Part shown: positions 52,794 through 60,169 of the stretch, piece by piece | Layout of the letters: each line of letters starts with the position of its first letter | Position numbering within the stretch: position 1 is the stretch's first letter | Notes under the pieces: generated by a model | Told to the model about the DNA's origin: nothing | Database searches by the model: none | The model's input: the letters and a program-made list of their open reading frames with translations, nothing else | Program-made: the position numbers and the translations under genes | Assembly: GCF_900099735.1 (NCBI RefSeq) | Contig: NZ_FNDT01000001.1 | Span: forward strand, 365,722 to 429,721 | Length of the DNA stretch: 64,000 nucleotides | Direction: 5' to 3' | Source: Arthrobacter subterraneus | GTDB taxonomy: Bacteria > Actinomycetota > Actinomycetes > Actinomycetales > Micrococcaceae

Positions 52794-52814
52794 TAAACGA
52801 ATTGCGTTCGTTTA
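52794..52814 (-). promoter_or_regulatory. Perfect palindromic operator upstream of the APC permease
   Basis: Perfect 8-bp inverted arms TAAACGAA (52794-52801) and TTCGTTTA (52807-52814) around the 5 bases TTGCG. It lies about 107 bases before the permease start, in its probable promoter region. The form is typical for TetR-family operators; which regulator binds is unknown. Confidence 0.75.
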
Positions 52815-52851
52815 GTATGCAGGCTACAGCTCCCCCGCGCAAGATTCCCCC

Positions 52852-52919
52852 CGCGTTGAGTTGTCAGGACACGCCGTTTATCCCGCGCTATTCGGGGCGT
52901 GTCCTGCGAATTCAACGCC
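52852..52919. repeat. Imperfect 24-bp-arm palindrome
   Basis: 24-bp arms at 52852-52875 and 52896-52919, pairing at 20 of 24 positions, with a 20-base loop. The inner 11 bp (CAGGACACGCC and GGCGTGTCCTG) are perfect. The element lies between the gabT terminator and the permease operator. It is too long and too imperfect for a plain terminator and could be a dispersed repeat. Confidence 0.75.
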
Positions 52920-52940
52920 CCAAACGCAGAGAACGCACAA

Positions 52941-53002
52941 ACGACGACGGCGGCCGGCCAGGCCGGTCCGCAGGGAACCGTCCAGCCGACCGCCGTCGTC
53001 GT
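52941..53002 (-). terminator. Stem-loop downstream of gabT
   Basis: Perfect 13-bp arms ACGACGACGGCGG (52941-52953) and CCGCCGTCGTCGT (52990-53002) with a 36-base loop that can pair further inside. It follows the tandem repeat at the gabT 3' end. Confidence 0.55.
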
Positions 53003-53016
53003 GCTTGCAGTGAGGC

Positions 53017-53110
53017 TTACTTCACCGCGCGCGCTACCTCCCCGCGATCTACTTCACTGCGCTCTACTTCACCGCGCGCGCTACCTCGCCGCGTCCTATT
53101 TCGCCGCGCG
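53017..53110 (-). repeat. Six-unit tandem repeat grown from the gabT stop region
   Basis: On the minus strand the last codons and stop of gabT (GCGCGGCGAAATAG) are followed by five diverged copies of the same 15- or 17-bp unit, core CGCGGtGAaGTAG. Stops TAG occur at 53096-53098, 53081-53083, 53064-53066, 53049-53051 and 53034-53036, and TAA at 53017-53019; spacing 15, 17, 15, 15, 17. A higher-order 47-bp period leaves a 23-bp identical direct repeat at 53018-53040 and 53065-53087. The array contributes multiple stops after gabT. Confidence 0.85.
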
Positions 53111-54463
53111 GATGGCCGCCTCGAGGACATCGAGGCCGTCGTTGAGGAGGTCCTCGCCGATGACCAGCGGCGGCAGCAGGCGGATGACGTTGCCGTAGGT
53201 TCCGCAGGTGAGGATGATGACGCCCTCCGCGAGGCAGGCCGCGGCAATGGCCTTGGTGGCCACCGGGTTGGGCTCCTTGGAGCCGGGCATCACGAACTCG
53301 ACGGCGAGCATGGCGCCCCGGCCGCGCACCTCACCGATGATGCCGCTCTCCTCCTGAAGCGCCTTCAGCCGCGGCACCACGATCTCCTCGATCCGCCGCG
53401 CCCGCGCTGACAGGTCCAGTTCCTCCATGGTGCCGATCGCCGCGAGGGCTGCCGCACAGGCAACGGGGTTGCCGCCGTAGGTGCCGCCGAGGCCGCCGGG
53501 GTGGACGGCGTCGAGCATTTCGGCCCGGCCCGTGACGGCCGAGAGCGGCATGCCGCCGGCAATGCCTTTGGCCATGGCCACCAGATCCGGGACCACGCCC
53601 TCATGGTTCACGGCGAACCATTCGCCCGTACGGCAGAAGCCGGACTGGACCTCGTCGGCGATAAAGACCACGCCGTTCTCCTTCGCCCAGGCGGCGAGCG
53701 TGGGCATGAAACCGTCGGCCGGGACAATGAAGCCGCCCTCGCCCTGCACAGGTTCGATGATGATCGCGGCCAGCGACTCGACGCCGATCTGCTTCTCCAT
53801 CAGCGTGATGGCGCGCTTTGCCGCTTCCTCGCCCGTGATGGACGGGTTCTCCTCACGGAACGGGTAGCTCATCGGCAGGCGGTACACCTCGGGGGCAAAC
53901 GGACCGAAAGTGCCGTCCGGGCCGGCCTTGTAGGGCAGCGACTTGGCGGTCAGCGCCATGGTGAGGTTGGTGCGCCCGTGGTACGCGTGGTCGAACGCGG
54001 CGACGGCGGACCGGCCGGTGGCCAGCCGCGCAACCTTGACGGCGTTCTCCACTGCTTCCGCGCCGGAGTTGAAGAGGACGGTGCGCTTGTCGAAGTCACC
54101 CGGCGTCAGTTCCGCGAGTTTCTCGGCGACGGCAATGTAGCCCTCATACGGGGTCACCATGAAGCAGGTGTGGGTGAAGTGCTCAACCTGCTCCTTCACG
54201 GCGCCGACGACGGCGGGATCGGACGCACCGACGCTGGTCACCGCAATACCGGAGCCGAAGTCGATGAACGAGTTGCCGTCGACGTCGTGCACAATGCCGC
54301 CGTCAGCGTCCGCGACATACACGGGAACGCCGGAGGCAACACCCTTGGCGACGACGGCGGAGCGGCGGGCATTGAGGGCGGTTGACTTGGGTCCGGGGAA
54401 ATCGCCGATGATGCGGCGCTTCTGCTCGAGCCTGAACTGCGGCTGGAGTGCCTGGGTGGTCAT
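53096..54463 (-). CDS. gabT: 4-aminobutyrate aminotransferase (455 aa)
   Basis: PLP aminotransferase converting GABA to succinate semialdehyde. Class III motif VFIADEVQSGFCRTGEWFAV with the PLP-contact Asp, PLP Lys in VAMAKGIAGGMPLSA and LFNSGAEAVENAVKVARLATG near residue 115. Length is normal. The gene is in an operon: the dehydrogenase gene ends 33 bases upstream and the permease lies downstream. At its 3' end the stop codon sits in the first unit of a tandem repeat array. Confidence 0.92.
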   Translation of the reverse strand: MTTQALQPQFRLEQKRRIIGDFPGPKSTALNARRSAVVAKGVASGVPVYVADADGGIVHDVDGNSFIDFGSGIAVTSVGASDPAVVGAVKEQVEHFTHTCFMVTPYEGYIAVAEKLAELTPGDFDKRTVLFNSGAEAVENAVKVARLATGRSAVAAFDHAYHGRTNLTMALTAKSLPYKAGPDGTFGPFAPEVYRLPMSYPFREENPSITGEEAAKRAITLMEKQIGVESLAAIIIEPVQGEGGFIVPADGFMPTLAAWAKENGVVFIADEVQSGFCRTGEWFAVNHEGVVPDLVAMAKGIAGGMPLSAVTGRAEMLDAVHPGGLGGTYGGNPVACAAALAAIGTMEELDLSARARRIEEIVVPRLKALQEESGIIGEVRGRGAMLAVEFVMPGSKEPNPVATKAIAAACLAEGVIILTCGTYGNVIRLLPPLVIGEDLLNDGLDVLEAAIRAAK

Positions 54464-54496
54464 GGGAAGAGTCCTTTCGTGGGCGGAAAGCGTGGC

Positions 54497-55927
54497 TTAG
54501 GCGTCCAGCGCGCTCATGACGTGCTTGATGCGGGTGTAATCCTCTACGCCGTACATGGAGAGGTCCTTGCCGTAGCCGGAGCTCTTGAACCCGCCGTGGG
54601 GCATTTCGGCGGTGAGGAGGATGTGCGTGTTGATCCAGACGGCCCCGAAGTCGAGGTCGCGGGAGACGCGCATGGCGGTGCCGTGGTCGGTGGTCCAGAT
54701 GCTCGAGGCGAGCGCATACTCAACGTCGTTCGCCATCTCGACGGCTTCATCCTCCGTTGAGAACTTCTGCACCGTGATGATCGGGCCGAAGGTCTCCTTC
54801 TGCACAATGTCATCGGTCTGCCTGGCGCCGGTGATGATGGTGGCCTCGTAGAAGTACCCTTTGTCACCGGAGCGCTTGCCGCCGACCGCCACGGAACAGT
54901 GCGACGGCAGCGCATCCATGACCGCGTTGACGGCGTTGAAGTGGTTGATGTTGTTCAGCGGCCCGAAGTAGTTCTTCGAGTCATCCGCATTACCCGTGGT
55001 GAGGGTTTTGGTGTGGTCGACCATGGCGGCCACGAGGTCGTCGTGGACCGAATCCTGCACCAGCACGCGGGTGATGGCGGTGCAGTCCTGGCCTGCGTTG
55101 AAGAAGGCGAACTCCGCGATGGCCGCTGCCGTCTTCTTGATGTCCGCGTCAGCGAAGACGACGGCGGGAGCCTTGCCTCCCAGCTCGAGGTGAGCGCGCT
55201 TGAGCCCCTTCGCCGCTCCGGTGGCGACGGCGATGCCCGCACGCACCGAACCGGTGATGGACACCATGGCCGGGGTCTTGTGTTCCACCATGGCAGCGCC
55301 GGTCTCACCGGTGCCGAGGACCACGTTCAGAACGCCGTCGGGCAGGATGCCCTGGGTGAGGCGGGCGAGGACAAGCGTGGATTCCGGGGTGGTGTCGCTG
55401 GGCTTGAGCACAATGGTGTTGCCCGCGGCCAGCGCCGGCCCGATCTTCCAGATGGCCATCAGGAACGGGTAGTTCCACGGCGCCACCTGCGCAACAACTC
55501 CCACCGGTTCCCGGCGGACGTACGAGGTGTGGCCTTCGAGGTACTCCCCGGCGGACTTGCCCTCGAGCAGGCGGGCAGCGCCGGCGAAGAAGCGCAGCTG
55601 GTCCGCTCCGGCGGCAACCTCCTCGGCGGCGATCATCTCCCGGACCTGCCCGGTGTTGCGGTGCTGGGCCTCGACGAGTTCTTCACTGTGGGCCTCGACG
55701 GCGTCGGCGAGCTTGAGCAGCATCAGCTGGCGCTGGCCGGGGGTGACCCGCTTCCACGAGGTGAAGGCCGTTTTGGCGGCGCTCATCGCGGCGTCGACGT
55801 CCGCCTGGACGGACACCGGCGATTTGGCGACCACCTCGCCGTTGGTCGGATTGACGATGTCGAGCAGCTCGCTGCCGCCCGGCGTCACGAACTGGCCGTT
55901 GATGAAGTTCTGCAGGGTTGCGACCAC
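54497..55927 (-). CDS. Gamma-aminobutyraldehyde / succinate-semialdehyde-type dehydrogenase (476 aa)
   Basis: NAD-dependent aldehyde dehydrogenase. Catalytic Cys in NAGQDCTAITRVLVQD, general-base Glu in HLELGGKAPAVV, and the family start LQNFINGQFVTPG. The NAGQDC motif is characteristic of the aminobutyraldehyde dehydrogenase branch (putrescine to GABA), though succinate semialdehyde is possible. GTG 55927 is preferred because GAGAGGAAAAACGCT precedes it. First gene of an operon with gabT and divergent from the PucR regulator (150-base interval). Confidence 0.9.
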   Translation of the reverse strand: MVATLQNFINGQFVTPGGSELLDIVNPTNGEVVAKSPVSVQADVDAAMSAAKTAFTSWKRVTPGQRQLMLLKLADAVEAHSEELVEAQHRNTGQVREMIAAEEVAAGADQLRFFAGAARLLEGKSAGEYLEGHTSYVRREPVGVVAQVAPWNYPFLMAIWKIGPALAAGNTIVLKPSDTTPESTLVLARLTQGILPDGVLNVVLGTGETGAAMVEHKTPAMVSITGSVRAGIAVATGAAKGLKRAHLELGGKAPAVVFADADIKKTAAAIAEFAFFNAGQDCTAITRVLVQDSVHDDLVAAMVDHTKTLTTGNADDSKNYFGPLNNINHFNAVNAVMDALPSHCSVAVGGKRSGDKGYFYEATIITGARQTDDIVQKETFGPIITVQKFSTEDEAVEMANDVEYALASSIWTTDHGTAMRVSRDLDFGAVWINTHILLTAEMPHGGFKSSGYGKDLSMYGVEDYTRIKHVMSALDA

Positions 55928-56077
55928 AGCGTTTTTCCTCTCGTTTCCCGGACAGGGGGTGCCCAAATTCACTGCCGACCCTACGTGGTGCACGCCACGC
56001 CGCCTAGGGTGATCCGCACAATGCATACCCAAAACCGTGATGCAGCCGCACAAGCCTCCAGCCCTATAGTGGACGTT

Positions 56078-57496
56078 ATGGCGATCACACTGTCGGCACT
56101 GCTGGCCACGCCCGCACTGAAGCTCCAGCGGGTCGGGACCAGCGAGGTCACGGACGTGCCGGTCCAGTGGGTTGCGGTCACCGAGCTCGAGAATCCCAAA
56201 CCGTTCCTGAGCGGCGGGGAGGTAGTGCTCACCACCGGCCTGAGGCAGAAATCGGCCACCTCACAGCGCAATTTTGTCCGCCATGTGCATGCCTCCGGTG
56301 CGCTCGCCGTCGGGTTCGCCACCGGCCTCAGCCACGAGAAGGTTCCGGCCGCGTTCCTCGACCAGGCGGATGAGTTGGGCCTGCCGGTCTTCCTCGTGCC
56401 GTACGAGACCCCGTTCATTGCGATCGGGAAAATCGTTGCCGATTCGCTCTCCGCCGAGCACTATGAACGCCTCGAACACCTGCTTCGGGGGCACCAGATT
56501 CTCGCCGCTGCCCTGCTGGGCGGAGGGGGCCTGCCCCAGCTCCTCCGGGAGCTCGCTGCGATGCTGCGCACCGACGTCGCGCTTTCCCAATACGGGACCG
56601 AGCTGTTCGCTACCGGGCCTGCACGCGAAGGTGAGGACCGGGACTGGCACCGGGTGCCCGTGGCCACCGGGCTGAAGGACCGCTGCACCCTGGCCATCGC
56701 GGAGCCCTACCAGCGCGACGCCATCACGGACTACGCGCAGAGCCTCATCAGCGTCGAGCTGAGCAACCAGGCGCGGCGCAGGGCCAGTGACCGCGCCGTC
56801 GTCGGGCAGTTGCTGCAGGATGTGGTGCGCGGGACGCTGACGGGCAGTGATGCGGCGGCCCGGCTCGGGAGCGCGGGCATCGATACGGCGCGCCGGCAGT
56901 GCATTGTCCTGGCCGATGTTGCCACCGGCCAGCGCCGCGCGCTGCGGACCCTGCCGCTGCCGGGGAAGTACGACGACGTCGTCACGGCCGTGGTGGATGA
57001 CCGTCTGGTGATCGCGGTGCCGGAAAGTGACGGTGAGTCCCTCGGCCGGGCGCTGAGCAGTTACCTGCACGGGGCCGGTTTCACGGCGAAGGTGGGTTTC
57101 GGCGGCGGTTACGCACAGGCCAGCGGGCTGCGCTGGAGCTACTTCGAGGCGCGGGAGTCGCTGACCCGCGGGCAGGCGGTCAACCGGCCCGACCGCCTCA
57201 GCCTCACCTCGCTCCTCATGGCGAGCGAGGATGTGCCGCTGGCGGACCTGGCCGCCGAAGCACTGGACCCCGTGGCCGCCTTCGACGAGGGACACGGCGC
57301 CGAGCTGATGCTCACGCTGGAGAAGTACCTCGCGCACAACGGGTCGGTGGCCGCCGTCGCGGACGTACTCCAGCTGCACCGGAACACCGTGCGGTACCGG
57401 CTGCAGCAGATCGTGGACCTGACCGGCTATGACCCGGCCGTCACCGCGGACCGGGTGCACCTCTACCTCGCGTTGAACGTCCGCGCTCTCCGGTGA
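56078..57496 (+). CDS. PucR-family transcriptional regulator (472 aa)
   Basis: Regulator with an N-terminal PucR (purine catabolism) domain, LSALLATPALKLQRVG then TDVPVQWVAVTELENPKPFL, a middle GGDEF-like/CdaR region, and a C-terminal PucR-type HTH_30 domain (LEKYLAHNGSVAAVADVLQL, then HRNTVRYRLQQIVDLTGYDP). Proteins of this type often activate GABA or polyamine genes (for example GabR-like or PuuR-independent control). The reading frame is open far upstream on this strand but the homology begins at ATG 56078. Divergent from the dehydrogenase-gabT operon, which it likely regulates. Confidence 0.9.
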   Translation: MAITLSALLATPALKLQRVGTSEVTDVPVQWVAVTELENPKPFLSGGEVVLTTGLRQKSATSQRNFVRHVHASGALAVGFATGLSHEKVPAAFLDQADELGLPVFLVPYETPFIAIGKIVADSLSAEHYERLEHLLRGHQILAAALLGGGGLPQLLRELAAMLRTDVALSQYGTELFATGPAREGEDRDWHRVPVATGLKDRCTLAIAEPYQRDAITDYAQSLISVELSNQARRRASDRAVVGQLLQDVVRGTLTGSDAAARLGSAGIDTARRQCIVLADVATGQRRALRTLPLPGKYDDVVTAVVDDRLVIAVPESDGESLGRALSSYLHGAGFTAKVGFGGGYAQASGLRWSYFEARESLTRGQAVNRPDRLSLTSLLMASEDVPLADLAAEALDPVAAFDEGHGAELMLTLEKYLAHNGSVAAVADVLQLHRNTVRYRLQQIVDLTGYDPAVTADRVHLYLALNVRALR

Positions 57497-57501
57497 GTTT
57501 T

Positions 57502-57852
57502 TCAGCGGCCGCCGGCGTGGTTGATGCAGAACCGCGTCCACGGCCGTGCCTCCAACCGCCCCTCGGCGATAGCAGTCCCGCACACTTCGCAGGAACCGTA
57601 CCGCCCCTCCTCCAGCCGCAGCAGCGCAGCCTCGAGCTCGGCGATACGGGCATCGGCATCACGCAGCAGCGTTGCCGACTGCGACAGTTCGAAGGCGATG
57701 GTTGAGCCCTCGGGGTCGTGTTCATCGTCCACGTTGGATTCCCGGCGCAGGTCGCTGGTCGAGGTGATGTCCGTGCTCAGGCCCGCCCGGGCCTTCCTCG
57801 TCTCGGTAAGCTCGCGCACAAGCAGCGGTCGGAAATGCTCAGAAACGCCCAT
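57502..57852 (-). CDS. DksA/TraR-family zinc-finger protein (116 aa)
   Basis: Small DksA/TraR-like protein that may bind the RNA polymerase secondary channel. After a helical coiled-coil part (DPEGSTIAFELSQSATLLRD, then ARIAELEAALLRLEEG) comes a zinc site CEVCG ... FCINHAGG, where the usual fourth Cys is His. ATG 57852 has CCGGAGGA upstream; a longer frame exists but the added residues run through the palindromic repeat and look non-coding. Divergent from the gene at 57994. Confidence 0.88.
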   Translation of the reverse strand: MGVSEHFRPLLVRELTETRKARAGLSTDITSTSDLRRESNVDDEHDPEGSTIAFELSQSATLLRDADARIAELEAALLRLEEGRYGSCEVCGTAIAEGRLEARPWTRFCINHAGGR

Positions 57853-57864
57853 GCGTCCTCCGGT

Positions 57865-57927
57865 GAGTTTTTGTCGCCTATCTGCTGTTCTGGAGGCGTA
57901 ATTCCAGCAGATAAGCGACAAAAACTC
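57865..57927. repeat. 63-bp palindromic repeat, copy 2 (23-bp arms, 1 mismatch)
   Basis: Arms at 57865-57887 and 57905-57927 pair at 22 of 23 positions around a 17-base loop. The left arm shares a 22-bp identical core (beginning AGTTTTTGTCGCC) with the copy at 17341-17403, and both elements have the same total length. Here it sits between the divergent DksA-like gene (12 bases from its start) and the glycolipid-binding-family gene, so it cannot be a terminator for either. Confidence 0.9.
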
Positions 57928-57993
57928 CAGCGCAGGGACGAACTCCGGGCCGCCCTCTGGCGCGCCGCCCCCACCGCTCCATAAGGTAAGCGA

Positions 57994-58626
57994 ATGGGAA
58001 ATCAACTGCATACGAGCCTGCTGCACACCTGGCAGGGCATCGACGATCCGGCTCGCCTGGATTCCGCCACCATCAACCTGGAGCCGGGCCGGCTAAGCGC
58101 GCACGGCACTTCCCGGACGGACTCGTATGCCATGAGCTGGGCGCTCACCACCACCGACGGCTGGGTCACCCGCCGCCTGACTGCCACGGTCCACGGCCAC
58201 GGCTGGAGCCGGCACCTTGAGCTGGAACGAGACGACGACGGCGTCTGGTCCGCCACCGGCTCCACCGCCGGCGAGTGCAGCCTCCCCGCACCCGGCATCG
58301 AGGATCCGTCCCTGCTGACCGGCGCCCTGGACTGCGATCTCGGCCTGTGCCCGGTCACCAACACCATGCCCATCCTGCGGCTGAACCTCCACTCCGAGGA
58401 GCTGGCACCCGTCGATGAGACGTCCATGGTGATGGCATGGGTTGACGTTCCCAGCCTCCAGGTCAAGCGCAGCAGCCAGATGTACAGCCAGCTGCGGTCC
58501 TCGGATGGAGACCGCAACGGGGTGGTGCTCTACAGCTCCGACAACCACGGCTTCACCGCCGAGCTGGAGATCGACCGGGAAGGGATTGTCCTCGAATACC
58601 CCGGCCTGGCCACCCGGATCCGCTGA
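57994..58626 (+). CDS. Putative glycolipid-binding family protein (210 aa)
   Basis: Whole-length match by recognition to the Pfam Glycolipid_bind family: LHTWQGIDDPARLDSATINL at the start, LDCDLGLCPVTNTMPILRLN in the middle (the family hallmark) and MVMAWVDVPSLQV then SSQMYSQL near the end. Function is poorly defined; the family name comes from a mycobacterial glycolipid-binding link. No signal peptide. Convergent with the FprA paralogue 2 gene. Confidence 0.85.
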   Translation: MGNQLHTSLLHTWQGIDDPARLDSATINLEPGRLSAHGTSRTDSYAMSWALTTTDGWVTRRLTATVHGHGWSRHLELERDDDGVWSATGSTAGECSLPAPGIEDPSLLTGALDCDLGLCPVTNTMPILRLNLHSEELAPVDETSMVMAWVDVPSLQVKRSSQMYSQLRSSDGDRNGVVLYSSDNHGFTAELEIDREGIVLEYPGLATRIR

Positions 58627-58654
58627 CCCCTTCCCGCTTCGAGGGGCCGCTCCC

Positions 58655-60097
58655 CTAGCGGTGCGCTTCGGCGTGGACGCTGCGGGAGATCGCCACCATG
58701 TCCTCGCGGGGCACCACCTTGATGCGTTCGCGGACCACCCCGTCGATTTCCGTCGCAGCGCCACCGAGCGCGCGCTCGTGCTCATCCAGCGCCAGCCACC
58801 CTTCCCAAGTGGTGAACTGCACCCCGCGTGACGCAAGAAGCCCGACGACGGCGCCCTCCTCCGGCGCGGAGGCTGCGGGCAGGTCCTGAAGGTCCTCCAG
58901 CAGGTAGGTGACGGTCTCCAGGGCATCGCCCTTGGTGTGCCCGATGAGCCCCACAGGTCCGCGCTTGATCCAGCCGGTCGCATAGAGACCGGGCACGGAG
59001 GTGCCGGCGGCGTCCAGGATCCGGCCGCCGTCGTTCGGGATCACACCGCGACGGTGATCGAACTCCACCTCGGGCAGCGCCGAACCGAAGTAGCCCACCG
59101 CGCGGTACACCGCCTGCACCGGGTAGTCGATGTACTCGCCGGTTCCTACGGCGTTGCCCGTGCCGTCCAGTTCGGTGCGCTCGAACTTGATGCCGGTGAC
59201 CCTGCCGTCCTCACCGAGAACCTCCACCGGGTTGTGCAGGAAGTGCAGGTGCAGCCGGCGGGACGCGGTGAACTCCGCCGGGTCCTCGGGCTGTTCGGCG
59301 ATCCAGTTGGTCAGGGTCCCGACCATGGTCTTGGTCTGGTTGTTCGTCTGGATCTGCCGGTCAGACTCGGCGTCGAACTCGAAGTCCTCCGGGTAGAGCA
59401 CGATGTCGACGTCGCGGGAGTGGGAGAGCTCGCGCAGCTCCAGCGGCGTGAACTTCACCTGCGCGGGGCCGCGGCGGCCGAACACGTGAACGTCCGTCAC
59501 AGGCGAGTTCTTCAGCCCCTGGTAGACGTTGTCCGGGATTTCGGTGACCAGCAGGTCCTCGGCGTGCTTCGACAGGACGCGGGCTACATCGAGCGCCACG
59601 TTGCCGTTGCCGATGACGGCGACCTCCTTCGCCTCGAGCGGCCACTCGCGCGGAACATCGGGGTGCCCGTCGTACCAGGAGACAAAGTCGGCGCCGCCGA
59701 AGGAGCCCTCGAGCTCGATGCCCGGGATGTTGAGGTCAGCGTCCTTGATGGCGCCGGTGGCGAAGATGACGGCGTCGTAATGGGTGCGCAGGTCCTCCAG
59801 GGTGAGGTCCGTGCCGTATTCAACGTTCCCGAAGAAGCGGATGTCGCCGCGGTCCAGGACCTTGTGCAGGGCGTTGACGATGCCCTTGATGCGCGGGTGG
59901 TCCGGGGCCACGCCGTAGCGGATCAGGCCGTACGGTGCCGGGTAGCGGTCGTAGAGGTCGATGCTGACGGTCAGTTCCCCGGAGGCGACGGGCGCGGACT
60001 TCGTCAGGATGTCGGCGGCGTAGACTCCGGCCGGACCGGATCCGACGACGGCGACGCGCAGGGGACGCTGGAAGGAGAACGTGGACGGTTGCGACAC
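58655..60097 (-). CDS. fprA: FprA-type ferredoxin/NADP+ reductase, paralogue 2 (480 aa)
   Basis: Second FprA paralogue with the same motifs as the gene at 48559: VAVVGSGPAGVYAADIL, AVIGNGNVALDVARVL and GWIKRGPVGLIGHTKGDALE, and long identical blocks by eye (for example HPRIKGIV.ALHKVLDRGDIR). It lies 72 bases upstream of the siroheme synthase gene in the same direction, so its ferredoxin partner may feed sulfite reductase. GTG 60097 has AGGA upstream. Confidence 0.92.
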   Translation of the reverse strand: MSQPSTFSFQRPLRVAVVGSGPAGVYAADILTKSAPVASGELTVSIDLYDRYPAPYGLIRYGVAPDHPRIKGIVNALHKVLDRGDIRFFGNVEYGTDLTLEDLRTHYDAVIFATGAIKDADLNIPGIELEGSFGGADFVSWYDGHPDVPREWPLEAKEVAVIGNGNVALDVARVLSKHAEDLLVTEIPDNVYQGLKNSPVTDVHVFGRRGPAQVKFTPLELRELSHSRDVDIVLYPEDFEFDAESDRQIQTNNQTKTMVGTLTNWIAEQPEDPAEFTASRRLHLHFLHNPVEVLGEDGRVTGIKFERTELDGTGNAVGTGEYIDYPVQAVYRAVGYFGSALPEVEFDHRRGVIPNDGGRILDAAGTSVPGLYATGWIKRGPVGLIGHTKGDALETVTYLLEDLQDLPAASAPEEGAVVGLLASRGVQFTTWEGWLALDEHERALGGAATEIDGVVRERIKVVPREDMVAISRSVHAEAHR

Positions 60098-60169
60098 GGC
60101 TGTGTTCCTTTGCTGTGGATGGTGGTTCGTGTGAAGCGGCGCTGGGTGCGCAGGTCGGAAGGGCTGGGT

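Noticed and set aside
53017..53110. Repeat array considered as a CRISPR-like locus.
   Set aside because: Units are 15-17 bp, degenerate, with no unique spacers and no cas genes in the window.
54899..56077. A rightward open frame runs from 54899 into the PucR gene, giving an apparent 865-residue protein.
   Set aside because: The first 393 codons lie antisense to the dehydrogenase gene and read as low-information Gly/Arg/His-rich sequence; PucR homology begins exactly at ATG 56078.
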